Source: DAOVRL01 sp964459805 (GTDB lineage: Bacteria > Planctomycetota > Phycisphaerae > Sedimentisphaerales > Anaerobacaceae). Taken from it: a stretch of 46,683 nucleotides of DNA. The notes under the pieces are model-generated. The model made no database searches. It was not told the DNA's origin and worked only from the letters and a program-made list of their open reading frames with translations. This document shows positions 6,963 through 14,543 of the stretch, one piece after another. A program made the position numbers and the translations under genes. Where the stretch lies: NCBI GenBank assembly GCA_964459805.1, contig CAYWOD010000003.1, forward strand, positions 1 to 46,683. Direction: 5' to 3'. Every line of letters begins with the position of its first letter. Within the stretch, counting starts at the first letter, position 1.

Positions 6963-7883
6963 CTACCATGTATCCATCAGGTGCGCTTTGGTGCGTTTGA
7001 GGATTTTTTCGGGGGGTTCTTCGGCTTCGATGTCGATCCAGTTGACGTTTTTGAATGTCTTGAACCATGTTCGCTGGCTCTTGGCTAATCGGCGAGTGTT
7101 CTTTCTTATTAGTTCGACAGCGTCTTCCAAGCCGGTTCGGCCGGCCAGATGCTCGATCATTTCGGCGTAGCCTATTGCGCATCGGGCTTGCTTGCTGAGG
7201 GGTTTTCCCTCGGCAAGCAGCGACTTGACCTCATCTACCAGGCCGGCCGCGATCATCCTCTTTACCCTGGCGTTGATCCTTTTACTCTCCTCGGTTTTCT
7301 CTCGTCGCAGACCGATTATCGTCCAATCATGTTTCATATCCCGGGTATCCCATTGTCTCTGAAAGCTCGATATGGGTTTGCCGGTCAACTGATAAACCTC
7401 AAGGGCTCTGACTATGCGTTTGGCGTCGTTTGGGTCGATTCGCCCGGCGGCGACGGGGTCGACCCGGTATAATTCTCGGTGCATTTGTGCCAGGCCCCGA
7501 GTCCGGGCCTGTGCCCGCAATTTGGCGCGTATCTGCTGGTCAGTCCCGGGCCCTTCAAAGAGGCCGTACAGCAAGGCCTTTATGTACAAAGCGGTGCCGC
7601 CGACCGCGATGATAGGGTTGTCGCGGCTTCTTATCTGCTCTATAGCTTTGAGAGCGGCATCGAAAAAGGCACCCACGCTGAAGGAGTCGCTGGGCTCAAC
7701 TACGTCAATCAAATGATATTTGACTCGCCGGCGGGCCTCTTGGGGCGGCTTGGCAGTGCCGATGTTCATCCTTCGATAGACCTTCATCGAGTCGATACTG
7801 ATAATTTCAGCACCAATACTTTCAGCGAGGCTGAAGGCCAGCCGGCCTTTGCTCGAGGCGGTAACACCAAGAATCAGAATCAT
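6963..7883 (-). CDS. miaA: tRNA dimethylallyltransferase MiaA
   Basis: Transfers a dimethylallyl group to A37 of tRNAs reading UNN codons. Start chosen at ATG 7883 (MILILGVTASSKGRLAF), giving 306 residues. The longer frame to 7961 would only add residues encoded by heptamer repeats. Seen: DSMKVYRRMNIGTAKP, YHLIDVVEPSDSFSVG, VGGTALYIKALLYGLFEG, and a C-terminal RRLAKSQRTWFK. The P-loop is unusual: GVTASSKGR instead of the common GPTASGKS/T, although the lysine is kept. It is divergent from the prenyl synthase gene; its substrate is the prenyl donor DMAPP. Confidence 0.94.
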   Translation of the reverse strand: MILILGVTASSKGRLAFSLAESIGAEIISIDSMKVYRRMNIGTAKPPQEARRRVKYHLIDVVEPSDSFSVGAFFDAALKAIEQIRSRDNPIIAVGGTALYIKALLYGLFEGPGTDQQIRAKLRAQARTRGLAQMHRELYRVDPVAAGRIDPNDAKRIVRALEVYQLTGKPISSFQRQWDTRDMKHDWTIIGLRREKTEESKRINARVKRMIAAGLVDEVKSLLAEGKPLSKQARCAIGYAEMIEHLAGRTGLEDAVELIRKNTRRLAKSQRTWFKTFKNVNWIDIEAEEPPEKILKRTKAHLMDTW

Positions 7884-7889
7884 TTTCGG

Positions 7890-7924
7890 TTTACTATTTG
7901 CCATTCGTTGTTTACTATTTACTG
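7890..7924. repeat. Tandem heptamer repeat between miaA and the prenyl synthase
   Basis: Five 7-bp units run from 7890 to 7924. TTTACTA occurs at 7890-7896 and 7911-7917, with related units between and after. The array fills the divergent intergenic region and would encode the extra N-terminal residues of the longer miaA frame. Confidence 0.75.
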
Positions 7925-7969
7925 TCTTTGATAACCAACTGTCAACAGCCGTTAGTGGCACGATACGAG

Positions 7970-8857
7970 ATGCAGGATAGCGATTTCAACCTTAAATTAC
8001 GCAAAGACGCGCAGTCTGTTAATCACACTCTGCAGCAGCTCTTGGCGGGGCAGGATGTGATTAGTGACCTGAAAGAAGCACTTCGCTATACACTCGGGAC
8101 GCCGGGCAAGCGCGTGCGATCTGTGCTGGTGCTCTGGTGCTGTGAGCTTGTCGGCGGGCAGGTGGACCGCAACGCCGAGATTGCAGCGGCGGCAATTGAA
8201 ATGGTGCACACCTATTCGCTTGTTCACGACGACTTGCCGGCGATGGATGATGATGATCTTCGGAGAGGGCTTCCTACGTGCCATAAGGCATTTGATGAGG
8301 CCACCGCTATCCTGACCGGCGACGCGCTTTTGACACTTGCATTTGAGATTTTGGCAAAGCAAATCGACAAGCCGGAAATTGCGGTAAGGCTAATTGCTCA
8401 ACTGGCTGAGGACGCGGGACCATCCGGCATGATCGCGGGCCAAATCGCCGATTTGAAGGCCGAGAACGCAGCCTGCAACAAGAAGATTCTCGAATATATT
8501 CATACAAATAAGACTGCCAAAATGTTCCGATGTGCCGCTGCGATGGGGGCTATCTGCGGCGGTGCAGGCAAAAAGCGTCTCGACCACCTATGCGAGTATG
8601 GCTTGAAGATCGGCCTGGGTTTCCAGATAGCGGACGATATTCTCGACGTAAGCGGCTCGAGCGCCCAGTTGGGCAAGACGGCGGGCAAAGATGCGAGGGC
8701 AGCCAAGTGCACTTACCCGGCGGTGGTGGGGATTGAAAGAGCAAAAGAGCTGGAGAGAAAGCTGGCCGATGAGGCGGTGGCGGTATTGGAGCCGTTCGGC
8801 GAAAAAGCTGATACGCTGCGGCAATTGGCATTGGTACTGCCGGAGAGGACAAAGTAG
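7970..8857 (+). CDS. ispA: Polyprenyl diphosphate synthase (FPP/GGPP synthase type)
   Basis: Condenses IPP with allylic diphosphates to make short-chain prenyl diphosphates. Start chosen at ATG 7970 (MQDSDFNLKL), giving 295 residues; upstream codons fall in repeat sequence. Seen: GTPGKRVRSVLVL, the first Asp-rich motif in HDDLPAMDDDDLRRG, TAILTGDALL, KTAKMFRCAAAMGAI and the second Asp-rich motif FQIADDILD. Residues before the first motif (MVHTYSLVHDD) suggest a short-chain product, but chain length cannot be fixed from sequence. It is near dxs, the first step of the same isoprenoid route. The symbol ispA is given by family. Confidence 0.9.
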   Translation: MQDSDFNLKLRKDAQSVNHTLQQLLAGQDVISDLKEALRYTLGTPGKRVRSVLVLWCCELVGGQVDRNAEIAAAAIEMVHTYSLVHDDLPAMDDDDLRRGLPTCHKAFDEATAILTGDALLTLAFEILAKQIDKPEIAVRLIAQLAEDAGPSGMIAGQIADLKAENAACNKKILEYIHTNKTAKMFRCAAAMGAICGGAGKKRLDHLCEYGLKIGLGFQIADDILDVSGSSAQLGKTAGKDARAAKCTYPAVVGIERAKELERKLADEAVAVLEPFGEKADTLRQLALVLPERTK

Positions 8858-9186
8858 CAGTAAGTGGAGAAATCCACGTAAACGGCTATTTCATTTCACT
8901 TCCATATTCCGTCGTACTGACAAGCACGGCCCAACCGGCGTATCGGGTCCAGGTCTTTTAAGAAGCCACATATCAATACTGAAAATCCCGATTCGCAGAT
9001 CGGCCGGCGAGAGTATGGCAGCGATGCCTCAGACGAACCCGTTATTAGACGCTCAGGGACCCGGTATTTGCCTGCGGCATCCAAGTATTTTTCGGTATGG
9101 CATCACGCAAATAATGCCATAACTAAATTAACGGAAAAATCAAGCTCAAGCCGATAAAACTAAATACGCTTTTTGGGGGATACGGT
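8858..9186. other. Intergenic stretch without a convincing gene
   Basis: Between the prenyl synthase stop and the small ORF at 9187 there is no frame with a conserved product. The overlapping plus-strand frame (8691-9122) is mostly a shadow of the synthase gene. No tRNA or riboswitch structure was recognised. The last 60 bases are AT-rich and could hold the promoter of the small ORF. Confidence 0.5.
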
Positions 9187-9387
9187 ATGGAAGCAAGTAA
9201 GTGTCCGATAGGAATGTTGTGGCTGGTTCTTAGTATTCCCGTCTATTGGGTTACAGGTGATCGAATAGACGGTCTTGAACATCGGCCGATCAGGCAAGGA
9301 AGCTTGCTGAAGGAATTCTATCTGCCGATTCACATCCGGCCGCCGCCTCTGGTGCATCGGAGCTTCAAAAGTCTCTTATTTTACTAA
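9187..9387 (+). CDS. Small hypothetical protein (66 aa), possible membrane peptide
   Basis: ATG 9187 is preceded by GGGGGA (9174-9179), a passable ribosome site. The product begins MEASKCPIGM and has a hydrophobic stretch, MLWLVLSIPVYWV (residues ~10-22), then a basic and proline-rich tail (HIRPPPLVHRSFKSLLFY). No family is recognised. What supports it is a strong rho-independent terminator that starts 26 bases after the stop, which suggests a transcript ends here well before dxs. It could also be a chance frame within a small RNA. Confidence 0.4.
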   Translation: MEASKCPIGMLWLVLSIPVYWVTGDRIDGLEHRPIRQGSLLKEFYLPIHIRPPPLVHRSFKSLLFY

Positions 9388-9412
9388 AATGAATTCCTAT
9401 TACGAACCAATG

Positions 9413-9445
9413 GGCCATAAGCGTAATGCTTACGGCCTTTTTTTT
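9413..9445 (+). terminator. Rho-independent terminator
   Basis: A 10-bp stem (GGCCATAAGC, 9413-9422, with GCTTACGGCC, 9428-9437; one G-U pair) and a 5-base loop are followed by eight T (9438-9445). It ends transcription after the small ORF and isolates dxs. Confidence 0.8.
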
Positions 9446-9627
9446 GACGCGACAGTTGGAGCGATTCGCACTCCTGGTCCGAAAAGGGGCGGTTTTGGGG
9501 TGGTGTTCCTGGGTTGATCTGTTATAGTAAAAGGGCTCAAAATCTTTTGGAAAAAACGCAATTTGATGATGGCTACCCGCACCTTCAATTCGAATTGTTC
9601 GTATATTCAAGACCAAGAGGGATATTG

Positions 9628-11625
9628 ATGGGTAAATTGCTGGAACAAGTTGACAGTCCGGCGGACCTCAAGAAGCTATCAGTGCTGCAGTTGAAGGCCC
9701 TGGCGCAGGAAATACGCCGGTTCATTTTAACCTCAGTCAGCAAAAGCGGCGGACATCTGGCGAGCAATCTCGGCGTGGTGGAATTAACGCTGGCGCTGCA
9801 CAAGGTCTTCGATTTCAAGAAAGATAAGCTGCTGTGGGACGTTGGCCACCAGTGCTACACGCATAAGATCATCACGGGGAGGAAAGGCAAGTTCGAGCAT
9901 CTTCGCCAGGCCGAGGGGATAAGCGGCTTTCCCAATCCGGCTGAGAGCGAATATGACCAGTTCGTTGTCGGACACGCCGGCACTGCGGTAGCTACCGCAA
10001 TTGGGATGGCGCTGGGCGAAGGACTAAAAAGTAAAGCCCGAAAACGAGGTACGAGATACGGGATACGAGATGCGAATAGGATCGTGGCGGTGGTGGGAGA
10101 TGCAAGCATCGTCAACGGCGCTTCCTTCGAGGCGCTCAATAACCTCGGGCTTGTCAAAAGGCAGTTACTAATCGTGCTCAATGACAACTCAATGGCGATT
10201 GACGCTACTCAGGGTGCATTGGCGAAGTACTTCTCGAGGATACGGCTGAGCCAGACGTATGAGCATTTACGGAAGACCACGCACAATATTCTTGAGCACA
10301 TGCCCGTTTTCGGCAAGAGCGTTGATGAAGCCATAGAAAGAATGAAGAAAAGCATTCGGATGGTTTTGCCGGCCAGTCAGCTCTTTGAGAGCCTGAATAT
10401 TCCATACTTTGGTCCTGTTGACGGCCACGACATTGAGCCCCTTGTACAATTGTTTGAAGCTTTAGGCCACTTCAATCACCCGGCGATTCTGCACGTTTAT
10501 ACGAAGAAGGGCAGAGGTTTCAGCCCGGCCGGCTCGCGACCCAGCAAATTTCATTCGACCGGCCCGTTCAAGATAAACGGAAACGCCATTACCTCGGCCG
10601 CCGCGCCCCAGAGGAGCAGCTTTACCAACGCTTTCGGCAAACACCTGACCGAGCTGGCCGCAAAAGATAAAAAAATTGTCGCTATAACCTCCGCGATGTG
10701 TGACGGCACGGGACTTGTGGAATTTCGCAAGAGATTCGCCGAAAGGTTTTACGATGTAGGTATCGCCGAAAGCGCGGCTGTGGACATCGCCGCCGGGCTG
10801 TGCAGGAGCGGCCTGCGACCGGTGGTCTGTATCTACTCGACCTTTTTGCAGCGGAGCTTCGACCAGATATTCCAGGAGGTGGCGTTACAGAATCTTCCGG
10901 TGGTTTTCTGTGTTGACAGAGCCGGCGTTGTGGGCCCAGACGGGCCGACACATCACGGGCTAATGGATATAGGCTTTCTGCGAATGATGCCGAATATGGT
11001 GCTGACGGCGCCTGCGAACGAAATCGAAATGAAACTGGCACTAAAATTTGCGTTCAGTGAGAATAGGCCGGTAGTAATAAGGTATCCGAAGGACCTTGTT
11101 CCACCGCGCAAGTTCGTCAGGGCTGCGTGCTCCAAGCCGTTCAGGTTAGGCAAGAGTGTGGTTGTCAAAAAGGCAAGAGATTCGGCTATTGCTATTGTCA
11201 GTTACGGCAGCCTTCTGACAGAGGCATTGAAGGCGGCGTCTTTACTGGCTGAGGAGGGGATTGCGGTTGACGTGATAAACGGCCGATTCGCGGCCCCCGT
11301 CGATAAAAAGGTTATATCTCTTTTGGGCGAAGGCAAAGGCATAATTACCGTAGAGGACCACCATTTTGCCTGTGGGTTCGGCTCAGCTCTGCTTGAATTG
11401 GCGGCAACTGAAGCGACCGACAGAAAAAGACATCCGGCTGGTGGTAAAAAAGTACGCAGCAAACGCAAGCCGCTCAACACAATTCGCTTGCTTGGCGCAT
11501 CGAGAGAGCCCATAGGGCCCAATTCTCGCGGTGTCCAGCTTATGGAAGCGGGCGTAAATGCCGATAAAATAGCAGAGACAGCAAAAAATATGCTGGGCAT
11601 CGCGCTTCGCGGCAAGCATGCGTGA
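9628..11625 (+). CDS. dxs: 1-deoxy-D-xylulose-5-phosphate synthase
   Basis: The ThDP enzyme that joins pyruvate and glyceraldehyde 3-phosphate at the start of the MEP isoprenoid pathway. Start chosen at ATG 9628 (MGKLLEQVDSPADLKKL), which matches the usual N-terminus and has GAGGGA upstream; 665 residues. Seen: SKSGGHLASNLGVVELT, WDVGHQCYTHKI, SMAID, FGPVDGHD, VYTKKGRGFSPA, and a transketolase C-terminal domain. The ThDP motif reads GDASIVNGASFEALN (from Gly157), not the usual GDG. About 11 residues just before it (140-150, RGTRYGIRDAN) are encoded by an in-frame heptamer array absent from typical Dxs. A lysine/arginine-rich insertion also lies near the C-terminus (RKRHPAGGKKVRSKRKP). Confidence 0.96.
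   Translation: MGKLLEQVDSPADLKKLSVLQLKALAQEIRRFILTSVSKSGGHLASNLGVVELTLALHKVFDFKKDKLLWDVGHQCYTHKIITGRKGKFEHLRQAEGISGFPNPAESEYDQFVVGHAGTAVATAIGMALGEGLKSKARKRGTRYGIRDANRIVAVVGDASIVNGASFEALNNLGLVKRQLLIVLNDNSMAIDATQGALAKYFSRIRLSQTYEHLRKTTHNILEHMPVFGKSVDEAIERMKKSIRMVLPASQLFESLNIPYFGPVDGHDIEPLVQLFEALGHFNHPAILHVYTKKGRGFSPAGSRPSKFHSTGPFKINGNAITSAAAPQRSSFTNAFGKHLTELAAKDKKIVAITSAMCDGTGLVEFRKRFAERFYDVGIAESAAVDIAAGLCRSGLRPVVCIYSTFLQRSFDQIFQEVALQNLPVVFCVDRAGVVGPDGPTHHGLMDIGFLRMMPNMVLTAPANEIEMKLALKFAFSENRPVVIRYPKDLVPPRKFVRAACSKPFRLGKSVVVKKARDSAIAIVSYGSLLTEALKAASLLAEEGIAVDVINGRFAAPVDKKVISLLGEGKGIITVEDHHFACGFGSALLELAATEATDRKRHPAGGKKVRSKRKPLNTIRLLGASREPIGPNSRGVQLMEAGVNADKIAETAKNMLGIALRGKHA
10044..10078 (+). 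repeat. In-frame tandem heptamer repeat inside dxs
   Basis: Five 7-bp units of the ACGAGAT type occupy 10044-10050, 10051-10057, 10058-10064, 10065-10071 and 10072-10078. The same unit type appears upstream of yidC. It is translated in frame within Dxs. Confidence 0.85.
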
Positions 11626-11646
11626 ATAGCAGTAGGGATACCAGAT

Positions 11647-12588
11647 ATGAAATCTCTGCCTAAACTGGCGATATTCGGTGATCCGAAGAAAGGCCCGGTT
11701 GCCGAAGCGATCGAGGAATTTACCGCGTTTGTTAAGGGCAGAGGCGAGATAGCGGCAAGCTACCGCATCGAGAATTTAGAAAACGGCAGCGTGGGTTGGT
11801 CCGAATCAGCGCTCACGGAAAACGGTGGAACGCCGACATCCGGCAGCACCCCAGCGAAAGCCGAGATATTAAAGAAATGCGATTTTGCGATTGTTTTCGG
11901 GGGTGACGGGAGCATTATTTCGACTGTAAGGAATTTGAGCGAGGCGAGTTTGCCTGTGATAGGGGTCAACCTCGGTAAGCTTGGTTTCCTCGCAGAATTC
12001 AGCGTTGGTGAGCTCAAGGTATGCTTTGATGAGATAGTATCGGGAAAAGCACCTATAGAAAAACGGATGATGTTGGGCTGCAAAGTCCTTGGTAACGGTA
12101 AAGAGAAATTCAGCTCAGTAGCCATCAACGACGTTTTTATCACAGCCGGGCCGCCTTTTAGAATGATTGAGCTAAAGATGTCGGTGAACGGCCAACCGCT
12201 GGCCGGCTGCGTAAGCGACGGGCTAATCATCTCCACGCCGACCGGCTCGACGGCCTATAATCTTTCTGCGGGAGGTCCGATAGTCTCGCCGAAAATGGAG
12301 GCGATAGTCGTTACTCCAATTTGCCCTCATTCGCTGAGCTTCCGGTCGATTGTTATAAATGCCAACAGCACGGTTGAAGTCTTTGGTGTACAGGTCAACA
12401 AAGGCACGACCGTATCGATTGACGGGCAGGTTTCATCGAGACTGTCAGACGATGATGTAGTAAGAGTGGAGAGGCAAAGAGGCGATTTTCTGATCGTGAA
12501 CAACCCTGTTCGGAGCCGATGGGATACATTGGCAGCTAAACTCAGTTGGGCTGAAAAGCCGAAGTATAAGAGGGACTCGGCTTTATGA
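11647..12588 (+). CDS. nadK: NAD kinase
   Basis: Phosphorylates NAD to NADP in the cytosol. 313 residues with FGGDGSIISTVR (the GGDG phosphate-binding motif), VNLGKLGFLAEF, AINDVFITAGP, the GSTAYNLSAGGPIVSP signature and VSIDGQ. The N-terminal domain has a ~25-residue glycine/serine-rich segment (GTPTSGSTPAKAE) not needed for the fold. The gene begins 21 bases after dxs and is likely co-transcribed with it, linking isoprenoid synthesis with its NADPH demand. The ATG at 11647 is the first plausible start. Confidence 0.95.
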   Translation: MKSLPKLAIFGDPKKGPVAEAIEEFTAFVKGRGEIAASYRIENLENGSVGWSESALTENGGTPTSGSTPAKAEILKKCDFAIVFGGDGSIISTVRNLSEASLPVIGVNLGKLGFLAEFSVGELKVCFDEIVSGKAPIEKRMMLGCKVLGNGKEKFSSVAINDVFITAGPPFRMIELKMSVNGQPLAGCVSDGLIISTPTGSTAYNLSAGGPIVSPKMEAIVVTPICPHSLSFRSIVINANSTVEVFGVQVNKGTTVSIDGQVSSRLSDDDVVRVERQRGDFLIVNNPVRSRWDTLAAKLSWAEKPKYKRDSAL

Positions 12589-12677
12589 GATCACCAGATA
12601 TAATAAGAGAGCGTTTTGGGGCGCTTGCAGTGTATTCGAGAGATAGTCAATATTGAATGGATAGTGAGGTATTGAAC

Positions 12678-14498
12678 ATGAAGTACCGGATATACATTTT
12701 GGCAATCGCAGTGTTTGTCGCGGCAGTATCGGACACGGGCTGGCCTATCGAGAATACGGCCATCAGGAATCCCGCCGGAATAAGCAATGTTCCGCCGAGC
12801 AGTCTTAGCAGCGGTCTGTTTCGCAGTCCGAATCCGATTGACCGGAGTAGTAGCCAGGTAATGACCGGGAACATCCGCAGCGGTAGGCAGTTCAGCGGTG
12901 GAGTGCCGTATAAGGCAACCACAAGTTTCGGGTCGAGGCTTGGCTCAACGTCGCTGGACTCTTTTCTGCGGGATTCAGCCGGGTTGGAAGGCCTGGGCCG
13001 TTATACCAGCAAATACGCACCCAGACCGTTTTATTCACCGACAGGCACGGTAAGCATTTCGCAGCCCGGGCGCTCGGGTGTTTTCAAGCCGGTGGACTCA
13101 AGGGTCAGCGGGCGTATGCCCGACACATTTGGATTGGGACCTTTGTCAAAGAAACAGGTCTTGCCGAGGCAAGATACTTCGGCCTTGCGCTTCAGGTTGC
13201 CGTCCACGCCATTGACTCCTCAGGATACCGGGCGATTGGCTCCCGGCGAAATGAGTCTGCGCCCCCAAAGCCAGAGGTTGACCGCCGAGCAGTATCGCCG
13301 GCAGATAGAGCAGCTCCAGCGTGACGTGATTAGGATGAGGGGCCAGACGCCTGAATCGAAGGCAGACACAATAAACAAGGAGGACCTGCTGAAGCTGCTC
13401 CCGGAACCCGGTGCAACTGAAAGAGAGCGCAAGGCGAAACGCGATAAGGAAGGTTTGGGAATCGAAGACCAACTGCGGCTATTGGAAAGGACCCAGTCGC
13501 TGAGAACCCAGAGGCAGGCACCAAAGGAACAACCAAAGAGAGATTTGGGTGATTTCGAGGTATTTAGAGAGCCAGGCAAACTTGATGAAGCGTCTCTGGA
13601 AAGCCTCTTGTCTTTGCAGAAGCAAGGACAGCTTGACAAGGCCCCAAAGGTCGGGAAAGAGGACCTCCCGGGTACAACGGACCTTGAACGGATAAAGGAA
13701 CAGATTGCCAATTTGCAACAACGGGTGGGGAAGTTATCAACCACCGAATCGGCATCAGTCGAAACCACGCCAAAGGTCGGGGCCGAGGAGATCAACTTGC
13801 GTCGGCTGGATGTTTTGGGCAAACAAGAAGAAGGCCCCGCCCAGGAAACGATGGGCGAGACTTATTGGGCTCAAAGTGGAGACTCGCTGCTTGAGGAAGG
13901 CGGTTTGGGAACGCCTTCTGTGGTGGATGAAATCAATGAACTCTCCACGGCCGAACTGTCCGCCAGGGCCAGGCGGATTATGGGGCGGCATACGACTCTT
14001 CAATCTTATAACCAGGCACGCTGCCGACAATACGTGACCAGCGCACAAGCTTATCTCAAGCAAGGCAGGTACTACCGGGCGGCAAATACCTTTGCGCAAG
14101 CATCCATTTACGACTCGAAGGACCCACTTGCGAATGCCGGCAGGAGCCTGGCATTGTTCGCCGCGGGCGAATACATGAGCAGTGCCCTGTTTCTTTCCAG
14201 AGCGATCGAGGCATCGGGTGAATACGCAGGGTCCAAGGTCGATCTGGTGGCTATGCTGGGGGGAGACAGGGACAAGATAGAGAGCAGGATAGCCGACGCC
14301 GAAAAATGGCTGCAAAGAAGCCTTGCGCCTGAGCTGGAGTTTCTGCTGGGTTACACTTATTACCGCATGGGCAGACTTGGGCCGGCCAAACGGGCGATCG
14401 ACACTGCACAGAAAGAAATGCCGAAGTCAGTGGCCGTGCAATTAGTCAAGAAGGCTATTGACGATGCGCTGAATTCGCAGCCGCCAAAGGTCAAATAG
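12678..14498 (+). CDS. Secreted TPR-containing protein
   Basis: Start chosen at ATG 12678 (MKYRIYILAIAVFVAAVSDTGWP), which gives a typical signal peptide; 606 residues. The middle (residues ~60-400) is low-complexity and rich in Ser, Arg, Gln and Pro, with charged coiled-coil-like segments (EQYRRQIEQLQRDVIRMR, LERIKEQIANLQQRVGKL). The C-terminal ~170 residues form tetratricopeptide-like helices (YVTSAQAYLKQGRYYRAANTF, LGYTYYRMGRLGPAKRAI). An envelope or periplasmic scaffold role is inferred; no enzymatic motif is seen. It stands between nadK and the helicase gene with gaps of 89 and 45 bases. Confidence 0.7.
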   Translation: MKYRIYILAIAVFVAAVSDTGWPIENTAIRNPAGISNVPPSSLSSGLFRSPNPIDRSSSQVMTGNIRSGRQFSGGVPYKATTSFGSRLGSTSLDSFLRDSAGLEGLGRYTSKYAPRPFYSPTGTVSISQPGRSGVFKPVDSRVSGRMPDTFGLGPLSKKQVLPRQDTSALRFRLPSTPLTPQDTGRLAPGEMSLRPQSQRLTAEQYRRQIEQLQRDVIRMRGQTPESKADTINKEDLLKLLPEPGATERERKAKRDKEGLGIEDQLRLLERTQSLRTQRQAPKEQPKRDLGDFEVFREPGKLDEASLESLLSLQKQGQLDKAPKVGKEDLPGTTDLERIKEQIANLQQRVGKLSTTESASVETTPKVGAEEINLRRLDVLGKQEEGPAQETMGETYWAQSGDSLLEEGGLGTPSVVDEINELSTAELSARARRIMGRHTTLQSYNQARCRQYVTSAQAYLKQGRYYRAANTFAQASIYDSKDPLANAGRSLALFAAGEYMSSALFLSRAIEASGEYAGSKVDLVAMLGGDRDKIESRIADAEKWLQRSLAPELEFLLGYTYYRMGRLGPAKRAIDTAQKEMPKSVAVQLVKKAIDDALNSQPPKVK

Positions 14499-14543
14499 TG
14501 CATTCAGGACACTTTCAATAAATCGTCTTCGATTCCTGTCACT

